Positions 7,682-14,847 of a stretch of 19,330 bases of DNA are shown piece after piece. A program made the position numbers and the translations under genes. Source of the stretch: Chloroflexota bacterium (lineage in GTDB: Bacteria > Chloroflexota > Limnocylindria > Limnocylindrales > CSP1-4); NCBI GenBank assembly GCA_021812735.1, contig JAKAMV010000081.1, positions 1-19,330 on the forward strand, in the 5' to 3' direction. The first letter of the stretch is position 1. Each line of letters begins with the position of its first letter. The notes below the pieces were generated by a model that saw only the letters and a program-made list of their open reading frames with translations, was not told where the DNA came from and searched no databases.

Positions 7682-8704
7682 TCACATCGCGCTCGCGAGC
7701 ATCGGGATCGCCCGCAGCACGCGGTCGTCGAGCGCCTCGAGCGCCGCCGGGTCCGACAGGTCGCCTGGCCTGAGGTACGGCCAGGCGTCGCCGGTCCAGT
7801 GGGGCGCGAAGCCGACGACCGGGGCCTCGACGCCCTCCGGCGTGGTCCACGCGGCGGCGTACGGGTCGGCCGTCAGGGCGGGCTCGGCCACGACCCAGGC
7901 CGTGACGACCGAGCCGTCCGCCCCGCCCCCGCGCAGGCGGGCCCGGACCGAGGCGGCGCGCCTCGGCGAATCGACGACGATCCCGACGTGGAGCGGGGCC
8001 CTGACGCGCCGGCCGTCGTACACCGCGCGGTACGCGTCGATCTTGTGGGCGAGGACCGGCCCCCGCTCGGTGCCGAGGTCCCGCTCGAGCGCGAGCAGGA
8101 CCGAAGCCTCGCCGACGCGGACCACGGCCAGGGCGTCGGGCCGCAGGTCCGCGCCCCAGGCGAGGCGGACCAGCGGGCGCTCGGACACCCAGCCGGCGAG
8201 GCCGAAGCCGCGGTCCGGGTCGCCGGCGCGCAGGAAGGCCGCGAACACGTCGTGGGTGGCCAGGCCGTGGATCACCGGCGACACGCCCTCGGGGGCCCCG
8301 GTGCGCAGCGCCTCCTGCCCGTCGGGCCAGATCGAGCGGTCGAGCGCGGCCCGGGTCGCCCGCGTCAGCGCGTAGGCGTAGCGCCCGCGGGGCCGCTGGC
8401 GGTTGGCCGCCCAGAACCCTGTGAGCAGCCCGTACTCGACCAGGCGCGCCAGCCGCCGCTGGGCGACCCGCCGGTGGCCGTACGCGAGCAGGCCCGCGAG
8501 CTCGGCCGTCACGACGTCGCCGTGCAGGAGCCAGAGCAGCAGCGCCCGGTCGCGGTCGGGCAGCGCAGCCCAGGCGGCGATCCCGGGACCGGGCCGACGG
8601 ACCGCGGTCACGGCGCGCCGCGAGCCAGGCCCGTCGCCGAAGCATGGTAGGCGCGACCCGAGTTGCTGATGGCCACGGCGACAGCCTCCCTTCACCTTTG
8701 ACAT
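7682..8704 (-). CDS. Replication-relaxation (Replic_Relax) family protein
   Basis: Replic_Relax proteins are found on integrative and conjugative elements and plasmids of high-GC bacteria. They are thought to act at the element's replication origin, but their exact reaction is not settled. The 340-residue frame carries a winged-helix domain at about 48-95 (ALPDRDRALLLWLL, then GHRRVAQRRLARLVEYGLL). A nuclease-like domain follows, with the family's spaced polar residues: H151-D152, E175, PD at 189-190, LALERDLGTE with E207 and D209, and K221. ATG at 8704 (MSKVKGG) is the longest start. The first 40 residues look unstructured, and GTG at 8611 (residue 32) may be the real start because it overlaps the stop of a short leader frame. 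Confidence 0.8.
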   Translation of the reverse strand: MSKVKGGCRRGHQQLGSRLPCFGDGPGSRRAVTAVRRPGPGIAAWAALPDRDRALLLWLLHGDVVTAELAGLLAYGHRRVAQRRLARLVEYGLLTGFWAANRQRPRGRYAYALTRATRAALDRSIWPDGQEALRTGAPEGVSPVIHGLATHDVFAAFLRAGDPDRGFGLAGWVSERPLVRLAWGADLRPDALAVVRVGEASVLLALERDLGTERGPVLAHKIDAYRAVYDGRRVRAPLHVGIVVDSPRRAASVRARLRGGGADGSVVTAWVVAEPALTADPYAAAWTTPEGVEAPVVGFAPHWTGDAWPYLRPGDLSDPAALEALDDRVLRAIPMLASAM

Positions 8705-9016
8705 CTGCGGCCCGATTCGATGGATCGAGGGCCGTACGGTCGGTCAGCTCGCCCACGCCTACGCCCGCGCCGCTGGCGCCAGGCCCCGCACCGGACGAGC
8801 CGATCAGCCCAATGCCGACGGTACGGACCACGGACGGCCGGGTCAATGCCAGGTGTGTACAGGTCTGTGTACGGATTCGGAGCTGGGGGCGGGGAGCCGC
8901 CCAGAGCCGACCCAGTGCCGCAGACGTCCTCCGACGCCCGTTATCCGAGGCCGACGGGCCGGGTCTGTTCGTGCATGTTCTCTCGATGAGCTCGCACGTC
9001 CCCGTGCCTGTTCGTC
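8705..9016. other. Gap before the transporter remnant
   Basis: No gene that I can support. An imperfect direct repeat of AGGT followed by GTGTAC occurs twice (8851-8860 and 8861-8872). The minus strand is open here, in a different frame from the Replic_Relax gene, but reads Gly/Ser/Arg-rich and matches nothing I know. The partner ATPase gene that commonly accompanies Replic_Relax genes is not here. Confidence 0.4.
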
Positions 9017-9262
9017 ATGCGGGACGCCGACCTGCGACGCCTGTCCATCGCGTCGGTCGTGTCCACCTCCGCGCGCTGGACTACATGGTCGCCCTGCTCG
9101 TCGTCACCTTCGAGGAGGCCGGGGCTTTGGGACTGGCGCTCCTCGGCCTGGCGCGGACCCTGCCGACGACGGTGGCGGTCCCGCTCGTGGGCGCCGTCGG
9201 GACCAGGGTGCCCGCGCAGGGGCTGCTCGCCCTGACCTACGCGATCCGGGCCCTGCGAGATG
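9017..9262 (+). pseudogene. Frameshifted N-terminal fragment of a major-facilitator transporter
   Basis: The reading starts MRDADLRRLSIASVVSTSARW in one frame (ATG at 9017), typical of the N-terminus of MFS permeases. Near 9079 the sense passes to another frame, which continues DYMVALLVVTFEEAGALGLA and then LLGLARTLPTTVAVPLVGAV, that is, the first two membrane helices and the intervening loop. Resemblance ends near 9262 (TYAIRAL). A full transporter has about 400 residues, so only the first fifth or so remains, with one frameshift. The rest is absent and 200 bp later the OLD-type gene begins, as if newer DNA replaced it. Confidence 0.6.
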
Positions 9263-9411
9263 CGGGGGAACTCCGCCTCGAGCGACCTGGGCTGACTGGC
9301 GGGCGACCCTGTCCCCTGCCTTCCCCCCGAAGTGCCGAGGGTTGCACCCCCTTCCCGCCCTGAGCGGCGGCGGGCGACAATGGACTGCCGCCAGAGTGCG
9401 TACGCGCGATC

Positions 9412-9460
9412 GTCCCCGTCGCCGTCTCTGTGCGAGAGCTGGATTCGACGAGACGGGGAC
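9412..9460 (+). promoter_or_regulatory. Stem that can bury the ribosome site of the OLD-type nuclease gene
   Basis: GTCCCCGTC (9412-9420) is the exact reverse complement of GACGGGGAC (9452-9460). The right arm contains the GGGG that serves as ribosome site, ending five bases before ATG at 9465. Inside the loop, CTCT (9426-9429) can pair with AGAG (9435-9438). Folding would mask the translation start. The pairing is seen directly; regulation is inference. Confidence 0.45.
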
Positions 9461-9464
9461 CACT

Positions 9465-11591
9465 ATGAGATACACCTGCCTACGCGTCAGCAACTTCAAA
9501 TCCCTCCGGGACGTCGAGGTGCCGCTGTCGCCGTTCGGGTGCGTGGTTGGCGAGAACAACTCGGGCAAGTCGAGTCTGCTGCAGGCCCTGATGCTGGTCT
9601 CGACGGGCGCGAAGCTCTCCCCGAGCTACTTCCACGACCCGGCACAGCCGATCCGCCTCGCGCTGGCCATCGAGGGCATCTCCGCGGCCGACCTCGACGC
9701 GCTGTCGCCCGAGCACCGGCCGCGCGTGGAGGAGATCGTCCGCGACGGCCGCCTGGTGCTCGTGCGGGAGTACCCGCCGGACGGCAAGTCGACGCTCGGG
9801 TACGAGGCGCTGGTGCCGCGCGAGGCGCGGTACGGCGAGGCGTCCGTCTCGGCGCTCCTCAAGGGCAAGCGGGGGGCAGCCCTCGTGGCGTCGGTGGAGG
9901 GCGAGTTCCCCGAGCTGGCCGGCCAGCTCGAGGCGTCGGCGACGATCGAGGTCGCCCGGCAGGCGATCAGGCGGCTCGGCGACGCCCTCCCGCCGGGCGG
10001 AAAGGTGCTGTCTGACGTCCCCCTGCCGACTGGCATCGACAAGAGCATCGACCCGCTCCTCCCCGAGCCGATCTACGTCCCGGCCGTCAAGGACCTCTCG
10101 GACGACCTCAAGACGACGGAGTCGACCCCGTTCGGCAGGATCCTGTCCATGCTGCTGCGGGTTGTCGAGGACCGCGTGGGCAACCTGCCGGCGCTCCTCG
10201 CTGACCTCGACGGGCAGCTGAACGTCGACCCGTCGCGGCGCGGCACCGCGGAGGACCGCCGCCTGGACGAGATCCGCGCGATCGAGGAGACGCTCGGGAC
10301 CCGGCTGGGCGAGGTCTTCGGCCCCGTCGACCTCCACCTCAGGATCCCGCTCCCGGAACTGCGAGGAATTCTCGGGTCCGCCCAGATCTCCCTGGACGAC
10401 GGGGTGTCGGGGAGCCCCGAGACGAAGGGCGACGGCCTGAGGCGGGCCGTGGTGTTCGCCATCCTACGGTCGTATGCCGAGCTACGGGAGCGGCTCACCC
10501 CGCTGCAGGCAGGTGAGGGCACCGGCGGCGCACGGGTCCCGGCCCGTCCGCTGTTCCTCCTGTTCGAGGAGCCCGAGCTCTACCTGCACCCCAAGGCCCA
10601 GGAGGCGCTCCTGGACGCCCTCGTCGTCTTCTCGCGGGACCATCACGTCCTCGTCTCGACCCACTCGCCGGCGTTCCTCAGCCCGAACGCCACGCAGACC
10701 TTCATCCGCCTGCGGAGGGTGCCGGGAGGGCCGGGGTCGGCGGCTCCGCATGCGGAGGCGTGGCCGGTCGCGATCGAGGGCATCGACTTGCGGAACCAGT
10801 TCGCGATCGTCTGCTACGAGAACAACAGCGCGGGCTTCTTCTCGGACACCGTGGTGCTCGTCGAGGGCCCGAGCGATCTGATCGCGCTGCCCCACCTGGC
10901 CCGCACGCTCGATCCGCGCTGGGACACGCGCAGGCGTCCGGTGGTCTTCGTCAAGGTCGGCGGCAAGGACAACTTCGCGGCCTACCGTCGCTTCTTCGGT
11001 CGGTTCAACGTCCGCGTCGTCGTCGTCGCGGACCTCGACGCCCTGGTCCGCGGCTTCGACAAGCTCGGCGCAGGAGCTGCGAGCACCGCGCTGCGGACCT
11101 CGCTGCTCGACGCAGTCAACGCGACCGCCTGTGCCTCCGAGCCGTCCAATGGCGACCTGCGCCAGCACATGGGCGACCTGCGGTCCCGCTGGGCGCGGGT
11201 CAAGGCGTGCAGGGCGGCCCTCGACGGCACGACTGGCCTGGCCGCGCTCGACGCCGCGCTTGAGGAGTTCTTCGGCTGGGAGAGGCACTCCTCCCAGCTC
11301 GAGATCCTCCGGGCTGCCGACGATCCCGCGGTGGCGCAGCTCAAGCACGCCCTCCTCGATTCCCTGCGGGCAGAGGGGATCCATGTCCTGTCGCGAGGAG
11401 AGATCGAGGACTACTACCCCGAAGGCGTCCAGGGGAGCTCCAAGCCCGAGAGGGCGATCAACTTCTGCGACGCTGTGACCGACCGGCCGGCGGCTCTCGC
11501 GTGCGCGAGCGAGGTCGTGTGCGAGCACGGCGGAGCCCCGGCACGGGCGAACGAGCTCGATCTCCTCTTCGCCGCCATCTTCGGACAGTAG
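9465..11591 (+). CDS. OLD-family ATP-dependent nuclease (ABC-type ATPase plus TOPRIM)
   Basis: OLD-family proteins couple an SMC/ABC-like ATPase to a TOPRIM nuclease that cuts DNA with divalent metals; many serve in phage or plasmid defence. Over 708 residues: an AAA_15/AAA_21-type N-terminus (YTCLRVSNFKSLRDVEVPL); Walker A GENNSGKS at 29-36; signature-like region KGDGLRRAVV at 321-330; Walker B LFLLFEEPELYLHP at 363-376; H-loop STHSP with H400. TOPRIM follows with VVLVEGPSD (E467, D471), VVVADLDA (D523, D525) and the C-terminal EIEDYYPEGV near 646-655. All motifs appear intact. ATG at 9465 sits at the start of the ATPase fold; the frame is open far upstream but that part overlaps the transporter remnant. 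No UvrD-like helicase (Gabija) or reverse transcriptase follows, so it appears to be a single-gene (class 1) type. Confidence 0.88.
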   Translation: MRYTCLRVSNFKSLRDVEVPLSPFGCVVGENNSGKSSLLQALMLVSTGAKLSPSYFHDPAQPIRLALAIEGISAADLDALSPEHRPRVEEIVRDGRLVLVREYPPDGKSTLGYEALVPREARYGEASVSALLKGKRGAALVASVEGEFPELAGQLEASATIEVARQAIRRLGDALPPGGKVLSDVPLPTGIDKSIDPLLPEPIYVPAVKDLSDDLKTTESTPFGRILSMLLRVVEDRVGNLPALLADLDGQLNVDPSRRGTAEDRRLDEIRAIEETLGTRLGEVFGPVDLHLRIPLPELRGILGSAQISLDDGVSGSPETKGDGLRRAVVFAILRSYAELRERLTPLQAGEGTGGARVPARPLFLLFEEPELYLHPKAQEALLDALVVFSRDHHVLVSTHSPAFLSPNATQTFIRLRRVPGGPGSAAPHAEAWPVAIEGIDLRNQFAIVCYENNSAGFFSDTVVLVEGPSDLIALPHLARTLDPRWDTRRRPVVFVKVGGKDNFAAYRRFFGRFNVRVVVVADLDALVRGFDKLGAGAASTALRTSLLDAVNATACASEPSNGDLRQHMGDLRSRWARVKACRAALDGTTGLAALDAALEEFFGWERHSSQLEILRAADDPAVAQLKHALLDSLRAEGIHVLSRGEIEDYYPEGVQGSSKPERAINFCDAVTDRPAALACASEVVCEHGGAPARANELDLLFAAIFGQ

Positions 11592-12226
11592 CGGCCGGCA
11601 GAGCCGCCGCTCCAGTCGGTCTGGCCGCCGGGGCATCGCCTCACCGGTCGGCGCCCGCCACGGAACGCCAAGGCACGGTCCGGGTCGCGAAGTCGTCCCC
11701 GCCGATCAGGTCCCTCGCGATCTCCGCCACTCCGGCTCCCTCGGCCGCATACCCCGCCTCCGCGGGCGATCCCTCGGGCGCGGCGCGCCGTCTTCAGCAT
11801 CGCGCTCCAACTCACTGGCCCTCGCGGCGCCCTTATGGCGGGCTCGGCCCTGAAGATCGCCAGCCAGAACGCCCCTGCGTCGATCGCCGCCCACGCCTCG
11901 GCGAGCGCTGAGGGATCCCCCAGATCCGCTCGTGCTGAGGGTGGCCCCCCGGCAAGGGACGACCTCGCCGCCGCACTCGCCGAGTCCGGCCTCCTGTGGA
12001 CGGACGACGTCGAGCGGAGCGCAGGCTGATCCGCAGGCAGGGCCGGCAGCTGCCACTCGCCCGACAGCGGCGCACGCCACCCGCCGGCAGCACAGGCTGA
12101 GGGTTCCACCCCATTGACTCGAGGGTGCCCATTGGGCAGCGTGGGGTCGACACCTGCGGGGGAGCGTGAAGGTGCACCGGCGCTGCCTCCGGCTGAGGTG
12201 TCGGAGTCCTCTATGGAGGGAAATGG
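11592..12226. other. 635-bp region without an intact gene; possible decayed minus-strand coding
   Basis: No intact gene is supported. Two minus-strand stretches in different frames read like protein. One, around 11820-11930, gives DPSALAEAWAAIDAGAFWLA followed by IFRAEP; the other, 11641-11793, gives AGYAAEGAGVAEIARDLIGG, then DDFATRTVPWRSV, and ends in TGA. A shift near 11790 separates them, which suggests an old frameshifted gene. The last 110 bases are the leader of the bacteriocin gene. Confidence 0.4.
12114..12138 (+). promoter_or_regulatory. Possible -35 box with a 13-bp dyad ahead of the bacteriocin gene
   Basis: TTGACT (12114-12119) matches a -35 box at five of six bases. Seven bases later comes the dyad TGCCCA-T-TGGGCA (12126-12138), which would fall between the boxes like a repressor site. 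The -10 match at the right distance is poor, so this stays tentative. Confidence 0.3.
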
Positions 12227-12520
12227 ATGCGCCGGAAGATCACTGCCACTGCGCTCTTCCTGTCGTTGGCCATCGCCGCCCCCGTGTTCGCGACGACCGA
12301 GTACGTCGGTGGCGGCTACTGGAACTACGGGTCGGTCTACTCGCCTCCGTTGGGCAAGCACGTGTACTCGCAGTACACGCACAACACCGCAACGCACACT
12401 GCGTACGCGTGGTGCGGGTCCGACTCGAAGATCATCCAGAAGCCCGCCGGACAGACCGCGGACGCCAATGCGTACTGTGCGACCTGGGATTCGGGCGCGG
12501 TCTCCTGGTCGGTCCCGTGA
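12227..12520 (+). CDS. Lactococcin 972-type bacteriocin precursor with two cysteines
   Basis: Lactococcin 972-type bacteriocins are secreted by the general (Sec) pathway; the founding member blocks cell-wall septum formation by binding lipid II. The 97-residue product starts with a clear signal peptide: basic MRRK, hydrophobic core, and APVFA before TTEYV, giving a cut after A22 and a mature peptide of 75 residues. The mature start EYVGGGYWNYGSVYSPPLGK and following VYSQYTHNTATHTAYAW match the family pattern GGGxWxYG...VYSxYxH...HxA. C63 and C84 are unusual, as I recall no cysteines in lactococcin 972, and could form a disulfide. ATG at 12227 has an excellent ribosome site, GGAGGG, seven bases away. 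The two following genes are the family's usual partners. Confidence 0.85.
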   Translation: MRRKITATALFLSLAIAAPVFATTEYVGGGYWNYGSVYSPPLGKHVYSQYTHNTATHTAYAWCGSDSKIIQKPAGQTADANAYCATWDSGAVSWSVP

Positions 12521-12547
12521 TCCTCAAGTCGTAGCCAGCCAGCCGCT

Positions 12548-12575
12548 GCGGTCGCGCACGCTCGTGCGCGACCGC
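12548..12575 (+). terminator. 13-bp perfect hairpin after the bacteriocin gene
   Basis: GCGGTCGCGCACG (12548-12560) is the exact reverse complement of 12563-12575, with only CT between, so the real loop will open a few pairs. It lies 28 bases after the bacteriocin stop and 64 before the next start. No T-run follows. It may be a partial terminator or an mRNA 3'-end stabiliser, letting bacteriocin mRNA exceed that of the transporter genes. Confidence 0.55.
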
Positions 12576-12638
12576 TCGGCACAGCCCCGAGTGCGGGCAG
12601 TGACGCCGCGGCTCTCGACTGACCCAAGGGGGACGCCC

Positions 12639-14846
12639 ATGAGACTGCTGGCGCTCGTGTTCATGATCCTGCTGTCGGCGGCCGCCGCGGCAGGCGCGAT
12701 CGTCGGTGCCGAGACCGAGCAGCACCAGCGACTCCAGCAGGCGGCGACCAGCAGCGGGCAGGCGTTCGCGATCCCCGCTGACGATCGGCTCGCCGACCCC
12801 GACGCCGTCTACGCGGCACTGAACCGGGCCGCGGGCGATGCAGGCGTGAACGTCTTCCGCACGGTGGTCGACTACGCCGCCGACGGGCGCCAGGAGGTCA
12901 CCCACTACGTCCTGATCACCGGGCCGACGCACCTGTTCGACTCCCTGTCCCTCGACTCCGGCCGCTGGCTGACGGCGGACGACGGCACCCACCCTGAGCG
13001 GTTCCTGTCGACCGACCCGAGTTCGAGCCCGGCGCAGGTGGGCGTGATCCGGGACCTCGGAGGGAACGACCACGCCTCCGTCCGCGCCCTCCGCAATGCG
13101 TTCGATGTCGTCCCGACGGCGGGTGCGTACACCGTGGAGGCGACAGGTTCCGGTACGGCTGGCGAGTTCCTCGGCGCGCTCGCCGTGGAGGCGTCCAAGG
13201 CAGCCAGGTCGCCCGGGCTCTTCACCGCGAAGACCTTCCAGCCGGCGATGGGCGCCGTCGCCACGTCGGGGGGGCTTGGCCCGGTGCTGGACGCCGCCCA
13301 GTACATGCTGGTCGTCGCGGCGGCCTTCGCGATCGCCTTCGGCGTCCTGCGCGAGGCGAAGCGCGCTGGAGTCATGAAGCTGCTCGGCGCCGGGCCAATT
13401 CGTGTCTGGTGGGCGCTGTACGGCCGCATGACCGCGATCACCATGGCGGCCTGCGTCGGCCTGGCCGCCGTCGCCAGCCTCGTGGTGAGGGATTCGGATG
13501 CGGCGCTCGTCCAGTCGTCGGGACTCGCGGTCGTTCGTGTCTGCGCCGTGATGATGGGCGCGTCGGCCGTGGCCTGCGCATACGTCGTCCGGGCGAAGAC
13601 CGCCGAGGCCGTGAAGAACCGCAAGGACACGCGCGCGGTGTTCGCAGTCAACAACCTCCTCAAGGCGACGGCATCGACTGTCCTGATCGTCACCGCCGCC
13701 GGCGTCTCGGTGCAGTTCGCGAGCGCGAGCGCGGAGCGGCAGCATCTCGGGAACTGGGAGCGCGCCCGAGGGTACGGGGTCTTCCTCCCGCTCTCGAGCG
13801 GGTATGACATGGCCGACCAGATGGCCGGCGCGGACGGAATGCGCCACGCCCTGGCCGCGGACCTCTATCCGATCCTCAACCGGCAGGGCGCCCTGTACGT
13901 CGACGCGAGCTCGCTCGAGCCGATCCCGTTGGGAGCTCCCACGCCGCCGCCCGAGGTGATCCAGACAATGGTCGTCAATCCGAACTACCTCGCCACCTTC
14001 CCCGTCCTCGACGCGAAGGGCGATCGCATCGAGGTGAGCGAGGACACCTCGGACTGGATCGTGCTGGCGCCGTCCCGGGACCGGGGGCGCGAGTCCGAGA
14101 TCCGCTCCTACCTGGGGCTCGTCCGACAGGACCCCGAGCGGCCGCAGGGACGCCCGATCGACATCATCTGGACCCAGGACGGGCAGCAGGTCTTCAGCTT
14201 CGACCCTGCGGTCAACCCGGACCAGGGCAGCAACGTCACCGATCCCGTCATCGAGGTCATGACGATCGCGAACAGCGTGCCCCTGGATCGCGGAAACATG
14301 GTCACCGGGGACCCCGGCGGCGCCGTCAAGGTGCGCCTCGGAGACGGCGGCGGCCCAGCGACGCTCAAGGGGCTGATGCCCGACCTCGAGCGCCTGAACC
14401 TCGATGACAACCTCCGTCGCCTCGTGACCCTGGACCAGGTCGCGGCCGAGAGAATCGCCTCACTCGACCTCCAGATCCAGGTGATGGCGATCGCCTTGGC
14501 CGGGATGGTCGGCGCACTGCTCCTGCTCGCCGTCCAGGCGATGTCCATCCTGTTCCAGCACTACTCGCGGCGCATCACCGTGCGACGGCTGCAGGGCTAC
14601 GGGCTCGTCCGGTCGAGTCGCGAGATATGGGCGATCTTCGGCGTCATGTGGCTGGTGCAGGTGGCGGCAGCTTCGGTGGTCAACTACTTCGCGGCCGACC
14701 CGTCGGGCGCCTCGGCGAGTGCCAGCGGCGGCGTCGTGCTCGGCGTCGCCGGAGGCGTTGCCGCGGTCGAGGCGGTGTTCTCCATCGCCGTCCTGGGGAG
14801 CATCGCGCGTCGTCGCGCCGTTCGCGTCCTGAAGGAGGAGTTCTGA
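12639..14846 (+). CDS. Bacteriocin-associated integral membrane protein (DUF1430 type), putative immunity/transport permease
   Basis: Proteins of this type accompany lactococcin 972-like peptides and work with an ABC ATPase, probably as an immunity exporter of the MacB/FtsX kind. The 735-residue product has hydrophobic segments at about 3-23, 219-238, 262-283, 296-318, 339-360, 613-638, 664-683 and 698-722, with large loops at 24-218 and 361-612. The second loop carries VVNPNYLATFPVLDAKGDRI, a hallmark of the family. LREAKRAGVMKLLGAG after the second helix and HYSRRITVRRLQGYG after the sixth resemble the coupling segments of FtsX-type permeases. ATG at 12639 follows AAGGGGG at good spacing. 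The frame is open further upstream, but that part overlaps the bacteriocin gene in another frame. Only one base separates its stop from the ATPase gene. Confidence 0.85.
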   Translation: MRLLALVFMILLSAAAAAGAIVGAETEQHQRLQQAATSSGQAFAIPADDRLADPDAVYAALNRAAGDAGVNVFRTVVDYAADGRQEVTHYVLITGPTHLFDSLSLDSGRWLTADDGTHPERFLSTDPSSSPAQVGVIRDLGGNDHASVRALRNAFDVVPTAGAYTVEATGSGTAGEFLGALAVEASKAARSPGLFTAKTFQPAMGAVATSGGLGPVLDAAQYMLVVAAAFAIAFGVLREAKRAGVMKLLGAGPIRVWWALYGRMTAITMAACVGLAAVASLVVRDSDAALVQSSGLAVVRVCAVMMGASAVACAYVVRAKTAEAVKNRKDTRAVFAVNNLLKATASTVLIVTAAGVSVQFASASAERQHLGNWERARGYGVFLPLSSGYDMADQMAGADGMRHALAADLYPILNRQGALYVDASSLEPIPLGAPTPPPEVIQTMVVNPNYLATFPVLDAKGDRIEVSEDTSDWIVLAPSRDRGRESEIRSYLGLVRQDPERPQGRPIDIIWTQDGQQVFSFDPAVNPDQGSNVTDPVIEVMTIANSVPLDRGNMVTGDPGGAVKVRLGDGGGPATLKGLMPDLERLNLDDNLRRLVTLDQVAAERIASLDLQIQVMAIALAGMVGALLLLAVQAMSILFQHYSRRITVRRLQGYGLVRSSREIWAIFGVMWLVQVAAASVVNYFAADPSGASASASGGVVLGVAGGVAAVEAVFSIAVLGSIARRRAVRVLKEEF

Positions 14847-14847
14847 G

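Noticed and set aside
7263..8846. A 527-residue minus-strand frame over the Replic_Relax gene
   Set aside because: Most of it is an Arg/Pro/Ala-rich shadow of the Replic_Relax frame; only its last 57 residues are kept as a separate small ORF.
9465..11591. Calling the nuclease GajA of a Gabija system, or the ATPase of a retron/Septu pair
   Set aside because: No UvrD-like helicase, reverse transcriptase or HNH partner gene lies beside it; the next intact gene is the bacteriocin.
12114..12638. A 910-residue version of the bacteriocin-associated membrane protein
   Set aside because: The extra 175 residues overlap the bacteriocin gene in another frame and are Arg/Ser/Pro-rich; ATG at 12639 has its own ribosome site and a hydrophobic N-terminus.
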